A DNA stretch of 16,753 nt, taken from an uncultured Collinsella sp. GTDB taxonomy: Bacteria > Actinomycetota > Coriobacteriia > Coriobacteriales > Coriobacteriaceae. Shown here piece by piece: positions 1 to 4,976 of the stretch. Under the pieces are notes generated by a model that saw only the letters and a program-made list of their open reading frames with translations, did not search any database and was not told the origin of the DNA. The DNA lies in the NCBI GenBank assembly GCA_958428675.1, contig CAUAGV010000015.1, positions 1 through 16,753 of the forward strand, written 5' to 3'. A program made the translations under genes and the position numbers. Every line of letters begins with the position of its first letter. Position 1 is the stretch's first letter.

Positions 1-30
1 GCGTCCTGGCATCCTAGTGCCCAGGCTTGA

Positions 31-81
31 CGAAATCGGTTTCGTTTGAGCTTTAGTATACGCATAGGAATCCGTTTGCAA
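31..81 (-). promoter_or_regulatory. Leftward promoter with LacI-type operator
   Basis: On the minus strand, TTGCAA (76-81) and TATACT (55-60) are separated by 15 bp. They are followed by the palindrome CGAAATCGGTTTCG (31-44, plus-strand reading) about where transcription would start. The arrangement, including the 15-bp spacer and the surrounding bases, is nearly the same as at 3703-3754 upstream of kdgK. The central CG and GAAA/TTTC arms are typical of LacI-family operators. The promoter fires out of the left edge, so its gene is not in the window. A small hairpin (5-11 with 18-25) would lie in the leader RNA. The 15-bp spacer is short for a sigma-70 promoter, so the -35 assignment is tentative. 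Confidence 0.6.
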
Positions 82-99
82 AGCGAAATAGAATAAATA

Positions 100-115
100 A
101 GGTGAACGTTCACCT
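100..115. promoter_or_regulatory. Perfect 16-bp palindrome, possible operator
   Basis: AGGTGAACGTTCACCT is a perfect palindrome with no spacer, a form common among TetR-family operators. It lies about 18 bp upstream of the -35 hexamer of the leftward promoter at 31-81, so it may be a second control point for the gene beyond the left edge. No TetR-type gene is visible in the window. The palindrome is seen directly; the regulator class is inferred. Confidence 0.4.
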
Positions 116-213
116 AATTGCAACAACTTGTTGGTGAATGCCGAGTCCTGCCCTGTCCTCTCAAGTATCGCGGTGGGATGGGCGGCCAATTTGGGGTGTG
201 GCTGGCGCTGCGT

Positions 214-369
214 CACAAAATGGCCCTATCTACTACGTTAAACCCGCCTAGGCCGACCATAACTGCCTTTCAGCGAAATCTGCAAGCCGACTACCTGCGG
301 TTTTCTTTTATTGAATTCCGCCATGCTCGGGGGTATTCGCCCCAACGTAGTAGATAGGCCCATTTTGTG
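214..369. repeat. 26-bp inverted repeat with 104-bp interior
   Basis: The arms are 214-239 and 344-369. The right arm matches the reverse complement of the left at 25 of 26 positions. The core motif CCTATCTACTACGTT appears in one arm and its complement in the other. The interior (240-343) has no open frame of note. The size and terminal inverted repeats fit a miniature inverted-repeat element, but I see no clear flanking target-site duplication. A long structured RNA is the alternative. Confidence 0.55.
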
Positions 370-432
370 CAAGGAGGGCGGATCCGTGGGCTAGGGTAGC
401 TAAAAAGTTCCGTCCCAAAAAGACTGGTTGGA

Positions 433-499
433 AGTTGCGGTGAAATAGGGATTGTTTTGCGGTCCTGGAGACGCGAGCGGTCCCTATTTCACCGCAACT
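433..499. repeat. Hairpin repeat element, copy 1
   Basis: Perfect 19-bp arms (433-451 and 481-499; arm sequence AGTTGCGGTGAAATAGGGA) enclose a 29-nt loop beginning TTGTTTTGCGG. A second copy at 1280-1342 has the same arm sequence, the same loop length and the same loop start, in the same orientation. The two copies bracket the GntR-type regulator gene. No T-run follows, so it is not a standard terminator. It is best described as a dispersed palindromic repeat of REP or MITE type. Confidence 0.65.
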
Positions 500-569
500 G
501 TGGGGATGGGGGATGCGATAGTATTACGTGGTGAAATTCGACAAACCGTGAGCTTCATTCGAGGGCTTT

Positions 570-1262
570 ATGGAACAACACCAGCATTATCAGAGCCTGC
601 AAGATCAGGCATACAACGCATTGCGCTCCAAGATCATCTATGCCGAGCTCAAGCCTGGCACACGTCTTTCGGCGATTGGTCTGGAAAAGGAGACGGGAAT
701 CGGGCGCACGCCCATTCGCGAGTCTTTTGTACGCCTGCGTGAGCAGGAGCTGGTGGAAACGCGTCCCAAAAGCGGCACCTATGTCTCAAAAATCAGCATG
801 GAGCGCGCCGAGAACGCCTGTTTCCTGCGCGAGAAACTCGAGAGAAGCGTGCTCATTAAATGCTGCTCTGCCGCCACGCCTGAGCAAAAACATCGGCTCG
901 AGCAGATTCTTGCCGAGTCCGAGTCGCTCGACCATAGCGAAACGCGTCGCTTTTTCGATCTGGACAACCTGTTCCATGAGACGTGTTTTGAGATTGCCGG
1001 CCGCCACATGTTGTGGGATTGGATGAAGAGCGTCAACACGCATTTTGAGCGATACAACTGGTTGCGTATGGTGTCGCAGGATCTGGATTGGGAGCCGATT
1101 CGTCGGCAGCATCGCCGGATTCTCGAGACCATTAAGAAGGGCGATACCGACACGGCGAGCTATCTGGCAGAGACGCATTTGCATCTAATGCCCGAGGAGC
1201 AGGGTCCGGTTATCGCCTTGCATCCCGACTACTTTGAGCTGTCCAAAGACTCGGCCATCTAA
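570..1262 (+). CDS. GntR-family transcriptional regulator, FCD (FadR-like) subfamily
   Basis: This 230-residue protein has an N-terminal winged helix (about residues 10-75) with the typical GntR pattern GRTPIRESFVRLREQELVE. A helical FCD ligand domain follows at about 80-215. FCD domains bind a metal and a small carboxylate. The expected ligands are visible as D132, H136, H181 and H203. ATG at 570 has GAGGG four bases upstream. FCD regulators such as UxuR, ExuR and DgoR control sugar-acid catabolism, which fits the neighbouring KDPG aldolase and KDG kinase genes. The target and effector are inferred, likely a sugar acid or keto acid. The gene is flanked on both sides by copies of the same hairpin element (433-499, 1280-1342), and its upstream region is largely taken up by the first copy. 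Confidence 0.88.
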   Translation: MEQHQHYQSLQDQAYNALRSKIIYAELKPGTRLSAIGLEKETGIGRTPIRESFVRLREQELVETRPKSGTYVSKISMERAENACFLREKLERSVLIKCCSAATPEQKHRLEQILAESESLDHSETRRFFDLDNLFHETCFEIAGRHMLWDWMKSVNTHFERYNWLRMVSQDLDWEPIRRQHRRILETIKKGDTDTASYLAETHLHLMPEEQGPVIALHPDYFELSKDSAI

Positions 1263-1279
1263 CTCGCCCCTTACATTAG

Positions 1280-1342
1280 TTGCGGTGAAATAAGGATTGT
1301 TTTGCGGCTTTGGCGGCGTAAGCAGTCCCTATTTCACCGCAA
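1280..1342. repeat. Hairpin repeat element, copy 2
   Basis: The 17-bp arms (1280-1296 and 1326-1342) have one mismatch and enclose a 29-nt loop starting TTGTTTTGCGG. It is the same family as 433-499: the arms are almost identical and about 21 of 29 loop positions match, with most differences being transitions. It begins 17 bp after the GntR stop codon but has no T-tract. Confidence 0.65.
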
Positions 1343-1371
1343 GTGCTGGGACACATCGGGGCATGAAAAGG

Positions 1372-1434
1372 CTGCGGCGCCGCTTGGAGGAAAAGACCGG
1401 AAGCAAGGGTCCATTCCTCCAGACGGCGCCGCAG
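1372..1434. repeat. 21-bp inverted repeat with 21-nt loop
   Basis: Arms 1372-1392 and 1414-1434 pair at 19 of 21 positions (core CTGCGGCGCCG and TGGAGGAA). The loop is 1393-1413 and reads AAGACCGGAAGCAAGGGTCCA. There is no T-run. It is the second of three consecutive large hairpins between the GntR gene and the kdgA terminator. Confidence 0.55.
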
Positions 1435-1497
1435 CTGTTTTGGTGGCTCGGCTTTTGTCGAAGTTGCTCAGCTGGGCGCGACTGCCAACCGAGTAGG

Positions 1498-1600
1498 AAA
1501 AGCGGCTCGGGGGCGTGTCGCTTCCGTCACGTTCTATCAGCATACAAGACGGTTTTGGTTCTTGTTCGTGACGGAAACGGCGCGCTTCCGAGCCGCTTTA
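1498..1600. repeat. 34-bp imperfect inverted repeat with 35-nt loop
   Basis: Arms 1498-1531 and 1567-1600 share outer AAAGCGGCTCGG and inner TTCCGTCACG blocks, with a few mismatches in between. The loop is 1532-1566. It is the longest-armed structure in the window and abuts the kdgA terminator. It is probably a palindromic repeat element or long hairpin; no function is visible. Confidence 0.55.
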
Positions 1601-1603
1601 AAA

Positions 1604-1637
1604 GAAAGGGGGCGAGGTCTAGGGCACGCCCCCTTTC
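1604..1637 (-). terminator. Rho-independent terminator of kdgA
   Basis: Perfect 11-bp arms GAAAGGGGGCG (1604-1614) and CGCCCCCTTTC (1627-1637) enclose a 12-nt loop. Read on the minus strand, the stem is followed by TTTTAAAG (1596-1603). It starts 17 bp beyond the kdgA stop codon. Confidence 0.7.
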
Positions 1638-1654
1638 ACGATAGAGAGCTAAAC

Positions 1655-2296
1655 CTAGCCGCGGACCTTCTTGACGACGTCCATGGCCTCGCGGGCGATC
1701 TGCTCGACCTTGGAGAAGTCGCCGTCGGCGAACAGGGCGGGCTTGACCATCCAGGTGCCACCGCAGGCGATGATGGCGCTGGAGCTCAGGTACTCCTCGA
1801 CGTTGGCGGTGCTCACGCCACCGGTGGGCATAAAGCGATGGCCGACAAACGGAGCGGCGAGGGCCTTGATGGTGTTCAGGCCGCCGTACTGAGCCGCGGG
1901 GAAGAACTTGGTGACCTTGAGGCCCAGGTTCTCGGCGGCGGTAACCTCGGAGGGGGTCACGGTGCCGGGCAGCACGGGCAGGTCGATGTCGATGCAGTGC
2001 TTCACGACGTCCTCGTTGTAACCCGGGGAGACGATGAACTTGGCACCGGCGGCGCGGGCCTGCTCAACCTGCTCGACGGTCAGGACGGTGCCGGCGCCAA
2101 CGCACATCTCGGGCTCGGCTTCGGCCATGGCGGCGATGCACTCGGCGGCGCAAGCGGTGCGGAAGGTGACCTCGGCGGACTTCATGCCGGCTGCCATAAG
2201 GGCGTGGGCGAGCGGGGCGGCGTCCTCGACCTTGTCGAGCACGACGACCGGCACGATGCCCAGGGACTCAAGCGTGGTGTAGAACTGATCGAACAT
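1655..2296 (-). CDS. kdgA: 2-keto-3-deoxy-6-phosphogluconate (KDPG) aldolase
   Basis: The 213-residue protein is full length for the Eda/KdgA family. It cleaves KDPG to pyruvate and glyceraldehyde 3-phosphate in the cytoplasm, the last step of hexuronate breakdown. Class I aldolase features are visible: Glu42 and Arg46 in EVTFRT, the GAGTV phosphate or substrate loop near residue 67, the Schiff-base Lys130 in VTKFFPA, and the C-terminal GG phosphate motif near 159. I chose ATG at 2296 because GAAAGGA lies just upstream and family homology starts there; the frame stays open further upstream without family similarity. It follows kdgK on the same strand after a 253-bp gap full of hairpins. No clear separate promoter is seen, so co-transcription from the kdgK promoter is likely. 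Confidence 0.92.
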   Translation of the reverse strand: MFDQFYTTLESLGIVPVVVLDKVEDAAPLAHALMAAGMKSAEVTFRTACAAECIAAMAEAEPEMCVGAGTVLTVEQVEQARAAGAKFIVSPGYNEDVVKHCIDIDLPVLPGTVTPSEVTAAENLGLKVTKFFPAAQYGGLNTIKALAAPFVGHRFMPTGGVSTANVEEYLSSSAIIACGGTWMVKPALFADGDFSKVEQIAREAMDVVKKVRG

Positions 2297-2356
2297 GATG
2301 TTCCTTTCGATGTACGGCGCGCGCGGGCGCGTGATTGCCAAATATGCTGGCCATGA

Positions 2357-2418
2357 GCCGGTTTTGGATTGGTTATCGGAGGCACTGCTTGGGGTCCAAG
2401 CAATTCCAAAACCGGCTG
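2357..2418. repeat. Inverted repeat in kdgK-kdgA gap
   Basis: Outer 13-bp perfect arms AGCCGGTTTTGGA (2357-2369) and their complement (2406-2418) enclose an inner hairpin GCTTGG/CCAAGC (2388-2393 with 2397-2402). A weaker 10-bp pairing with one mismatch follows at 2445-2454 with 2468-2477. In a kdgK-kdgA transcript these would form an extended structured spacer. Confidence 0.5.
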
Positions 2419-2495
2419 CGCGACCAGTCGCGTAGGAAATGCCGGGCAAAACCGGAATGGGACTAGTGGTTTTGTCCGACCGGAGGAATCGGGGA

Positions 2496-2535
2496 GCGGG
2501 CCGCAGGGGTATGGGTATAAAAAGCTGCGGCCCGC
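2496..2535. repeat. GC-rich hairpin just after kdgK
   Basis: Perfect 11-bp arms GCGGGCCGCAG (2496-2506) and CTGCGGCCCGC (2525-2535) enclose an 18-nt loop. It starts 14 bp beyond the kdgK stop. The T-run on the minus strand is in the loop, not after the stem, so it is not a standard terminator. A role in mRNA 3'-end stabilisation or partial termination between kdgK and kdgA is possible. Confidence 0.45.
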
Positions 2536-2549
2536 GGAATGGGGACGGC

Positions 2550-3584
2550 TTAGCGCGCGACGCGAGTGCCACCGTCGGCGGCGGATGCCACGGCTGCAAT
2601 CTCGTCTGCGGTCACCAGGTTGGAATCGCCCTTGATGGTGAGCTTGAGGATCGAGGCCGCAATTGCGTAGTTGACGGCGTCCTGCGGGTCAAAGTCGTTG
2701 ATGAGGGCATGGACGAGGCCGGCGTTAAAAGCGTCGCCGGCGGCAACGCCCTCGAGCACGTGTACGTCGTGAGCAGGGGAGAACCAGTGCTCGCCGCTCT
2801 CGGCGTCAAAAAACATGCCCATCCAAATGGAGCGCTCGACGCAGGAGATGTTGCGGACGACCGAGGCGACCTTCTTGCAGCCGTACTCGGCACAGATCTG
2901 ACGGGCCATCTCGACGTAGGTGTCGCGTTCCTCGATGCCGTGGGCAAGGGAGCCGGAGACGCAGGTCATACCGAGGCCGGCGGGTGCGTCCTCGTCGTTG
3001 GCGATGCAGATGTCGACGAGCGGCAGGAGTTCCTTCATGGTGGCCTGCGACTTCTCGGGCGACCACATCTTGCCGCGATAGTTCACATCGCAAACGGTGG
3101 TGATGCCCTTGGCGCGGCAGGCGGTGAGGGCATCCTTGCAGGCGGCGGCCATCTCGTCGGAGACGGCGGGCGTCACGCCGGAGAAGTAGAAGACATCGAC
3201 ACCCTTGAGGATCTCATCCCAGTCAAAGACGTCGCGCTTGGCCATGTTGATGGCAGAGTACTTGCGGTCGTAGACGCAGCCGTTGCCGCGCTGCGAGGCG
3301 CCGACCTCAAACACATAGGAGCCAAGACGGTCGCCCTGGCGCACGACGCGCGAGGTATCGACGTCGTAGACCTTCAGCGAACGCAGGGCGCACTCGCCCA
3401 GACGGTTGGCCGGGACAACGGAGACGTAAGCTGCCTTGTCACCCTGGTAGGCCAGGGAAAGCGCGGCGTTGGCTTCGGCGCCGCCGTAGCGGACATCAAA
3501 CTCGGTCGCCTGCTCAATGCGCAGATGATCTTTGGGCGAGAGCCTCATCATGATCTCGCCGAAGGTAAGAACCGTTTTACCCAT
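2550..3584 (-). CDS. kdgK: 2-keto-3-deoxygluconate kinase (PfkB family)
   Basis: The 344-residue protein is a PfkB/ribokinase-family sugar kinase. Visible features are the N-terminal substrate loop YGGAEANAA (33-41), the DVNYRGKMW segment (167-175) typical of KDG kinases, and the second PfkB signature AAGDAFNAGL (281-290) with catalytic Asp284 and its anion hole. It would phosphorylate 2-keto-3-deoxygluconate with ATP to KDPG, the substrate of the neighbouring aldolase. ATG at 3584 is preceded by AAGGAG at a 10-base spacing; longer frames upstream run through the leader hairpin. It is the first gene of the leftward kdgK-kdgA unit, with a promoter and LacI-type operators at 3690-3754. The symbol rests on context plus family; another keto-sugar specificity is possible. 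Confidence 0.88.
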   Translation of the reverse strand: MGKTVLTFGEIMMRLSPKDHLRIEQATEFDVRYGGAEANAALSLAYQGDKAAYVSVVPANRLGECALRSLKVYDVDTSRVVRQGDRLGSYVFEVGASQRGNGCVYDRKYSAINMAKRDVFDWDEILKGVDVFYFSGVTPAVSDEMAAACKDALTACRAKGITTVCDVNYRGKMWSPEKSQATMKELLPLVDICIANDEDAPAGLGMTCVSGSLAHGIEERDTYVEMARQICAEYGCKKVASVVRNISCVERSIWMGMFFDAESGEHWFSPAHDVHVLEGVAAGDAFNAGLVHALINDFDPQDAVNYAIAASILKLTIKGDSNLVTADEIAAVASAADGGTRVAR

Positions 3585-3627
3585 GGTCGCGTAGCTCCTT
3601 CTTGCTCGTGCGTACACCTTTGATATG

Positions 3628-3685
3628 GCGTTGGCGCGGAGGTGCCAAGACGGTAGGGTGCATCTTTGCACCTCCGTGCCAACGC
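3628..3685. repeat. Leader hairpin upstream of kdgK
   Basis: The 18-bp arms (3628-3645 and 3668-3685) have one mismatch and enclose a 22-nt loop. It lies in the expected kdgK leader RNA, between the operator and the start codon. Inside, GGTGC (3657-3661) can also pair with GCACC (3668-3672), competing with the outer arm copy of GGTGC (3641-3645), so two mutually exclusive folds are possible. I know of no matching riboswitch class. Confidence 0.5.
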
Positions 3686-3689
3686 TCGC

Positions 3690-3754
3690 CGAAATCGGTT
3701 TACGAAATCGGTTTCGTTTCGAGTTGTAGTATACTCATCTACAACGTTTTGCAA
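3690..3754 (-). promoter_or_regulatory. kdgK promoter with tandem LacI-type operators
   Basis: The minus-strand hexamers TTGCAA (3749-3754) and TATACT (3728-3733) are 15 bp apart. The palindrome CGAAATCGGTTTCG (3703-3716) lies near the expected start, and a second, incomplete copy (CGAAATCGGTTTAC, 3690-3703) overlaps it. The layout copies that at 31-81. The plus strand of the same stretch (TATACT at 3730-3735) may also serve the divergent LacI-type gene, so the regulator could repress both itself and kdgK-kdgA. Confidence 0.65.
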
Positions 3755-3819
3755 GCGAGATTTTTAAAAAAATGCCTAAAATGGCTCAGACTGCCGACAA
3801 TTGGGAAACGGGGTGCGCT

Positions 3820-4842
3820 ATGGCGCAGATGAGAATCAAGGACATTGCCGCCGAGGCGGGCGTGAGCCCGGCCACGGTTTCGCGCTATCTCAACAACCGT
3901 CCCGGGCAGATGACCGAGGAAACCCGTGCTCGCATCGCGGCGGTTATCGAGCGCACCGGCTATCGTCCACGTGCCGCCGCGCGCAATCTGCGCAGCTCGC
4001 GTACCAACCTCATCGGCGTGATCTTGGCCGACATTGCTAACCCGTTCTCCAGCGCCATGCTCGAAGGGCTTTCCGCCAGCGCCGCCGCGCGCGGCTGCTC
4101 GCTCATGACGGCCATTAGCGGCAACGACCCCGCCAAGGAGGCAGAGTCGCTCACCAGACTTATCGATGCCGGCGTGGACGGCCTGGTCGTCAATACCTGC
4201 GGAGGCAACGACAAGGCGATCGCCGAGGCTGCGGGACGCCTGCCCGTCGTGCTGCTCGACCGCGATGTTGCCGACGGCGGTGTCGATCTGGTGACCTCCA
4301 ACAACCGTGAGCTGGTCGCCGGCCTGGTAGACGCCTTGGCCTCTGCTGGCAGCGAGCGCCTGTGCCTGCTCACCGAGGCAAGCGATGACAGCCCCGTGCG
4401 TCGCGAGCGCGCCGAGTCCTTTGCCGACGAGCTTTCGCGCCGCGGTCTTGCGGGCGAGGTCGTCACCCTGGCCGACGGTGGTGCCACGGGTGTCAGTCGC
4501 CTGGACGAGACCATCCGCGGCTATGCGGGTAAAAAGCTCGGCCTCATTGCCGTCAACGGCTTGGTTTTCCTGCGCCTGACCGAGGCGCTGGCCCAGCTGG
4601 GGCCCTCGTTGCCGGCGGGTCTCAAGATTGCGACGTTTGACGATTACCCCTGGAACCACGTGCTCTTTGGCGGTGTGACCACGGCCGCGCAGGACACCCT
4701 CACCATTGCCGAGCGCGTAGTCGAGCGTCTGTCCGAACGCATCGACATCGTTACCACTACGGTGGGCGATGCCGCAAAGCTCGCCCCCAAGCGCATCGAG
4801 ATCCCCGGCCACATCGAACACCGCGCTTCGACCTCGCGCTAA
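3820..4842 (+). CDS. LacI-family transcriptional regulator (KdgR-like by context)
   Basis: A 340-residue repressor. The N-terminal HTH (about residues 4-25, IKDIAAEAGVSPATVSRYLN) is followed by the hinge helix AARNLRSSRTN (about 53-63) and a periplasmic-binding-protein-like effector domain starting at IGVILADIANPFSS. ATG at 3820 puts the HTH at the usual distance from the terminus. An upstream ATG at 3772 would add 16 residues (356 total) and has only a weak ribosome binding site, as does 3820, so the start is uncertain. It diverges from kdgK-kdgA across a region with two LacI-type palindromes, and the same palindrome recurs at 31-44. The natural reading is a repressor of KDG catabolism responding to a keto-sugar acid. 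That effector is inferred. Confidence 0.88.
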   Translation: MAQMRIKDIAAEAGVSPATVSRYLNNRPGQMTEETRARIAAVIERTGYRPRAAARNLRSSRTNLIGVILADIANPFSSAMLEGLSASAAARGCSLMTAISGNDPAKEAESLTRLIDAGVDGLVVNTCGGNDKAIAEAAGRLPVVLLDRDVADGGVDLVTSNNRELVAGLVDALASAGSERLCLLTEASDDSPVRRERAESFADELSRRGLAGEVVTLADGGATGVSRLDETIRGYAGKKLGLIAVNGLVFLRLTEALAQLGPSLPAGLKIATFDDYPWNHVLFGGVTTAAQDTLTIAERVVERLSERIDIVTTTVGDAAKLAPKRIEIPGHIEHRASTSR

Positions 4843-4895
4843 CTACTCGTTCGCAACTGCCTGTTCGCGCACGTTTTTTGAGCGCTTGATACGCT

Positions 4896-4941
4896 TTAAC
4901 CCTGCGGAAACATTTTTCTGCGATAGTATCTGCGATATAAA
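4896..4941 (+). promoter_or_regulatory. Candidate GlnR-box and promoter of the GS-like gene
   Basis: TTAAC-CCTGCG-GAAAC (4896-4911) fits the actinobacterial GlnR half-site pair, in which an AC-ended site and a GAAAC site are separated by 6 bp. A -10 TATAAA (4936-4941) follows, with only a weak T-rich -35 (4913-4918) at 17 bp. A poor -35 directly behind an activator site is typical of an activated promoter. The second pair of half-sites in the full consensus is not seen. The assignment rests on one motif match and the GlnR-like gene downstream. Confidence 0.4.
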
Positions 4942-4976
4942 CCAGTCGAAACCCGCCCGAAAGAAAGGGGAGCGAC

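Larger units (their letters stand above)
1..569. other. Gene-free left intergenic region
   Basis: I see no credible gene in this stretch. Open frames here, such as one at 118-357, run through an inverted repeat, lack a good ribosome binding site and resemble no family I know. The region holds a short hairpin at 5-25, a leftward promoter with a LacI-type operator (31-81), a perfect 16-bp palindrome (100-115), a long inverted repeat (214-369) and the first copy of a 67-bp hairpin element (433-499). Positions 116-213 and 370-432 show nothing I can name. Confidence 0.6.

Noticed and set aside
118..357. A 79-codon open frame in the left intergenic region
   Set aside because: It spans one arm of the 214-369 inverted repeat and ends inside the other, starts with TTG without a ribosome binding site, and resembles nothing known.
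433..1342. CRISPR array or insertion sequence made of the two hairpin copies
   Set aside because: There are only two copies, separated by a normal regulator gene. There is no regular spacing, no cas genes and no transposase frame.
1280..1342. Rho-independent terminator of the GntR gene
   Set aside because: No T-run follows either end of the stem, and the same element occurs upstream of the gene, so a repeat family explains it better.
2496..2535. Standard terminator of kdgK
   Set aside because: The only T-run is inside the loop; nothing T-rich follows the stem on the minus strand.
2439..3623. A 394-codon open frame opposite kdgK
   Set aside because: Composition is typical of an antisense shadow in GC-rich DNA, while the minus strand encodes a complete PfkB kinase with all motifs.
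3739..4821. A 360-codon open frame antisense to the LacI-type regulator
   Set aside because: The plus strand shows a complete LacI HTH, hinge and effector domain; the antisense frame is a composition artefact.
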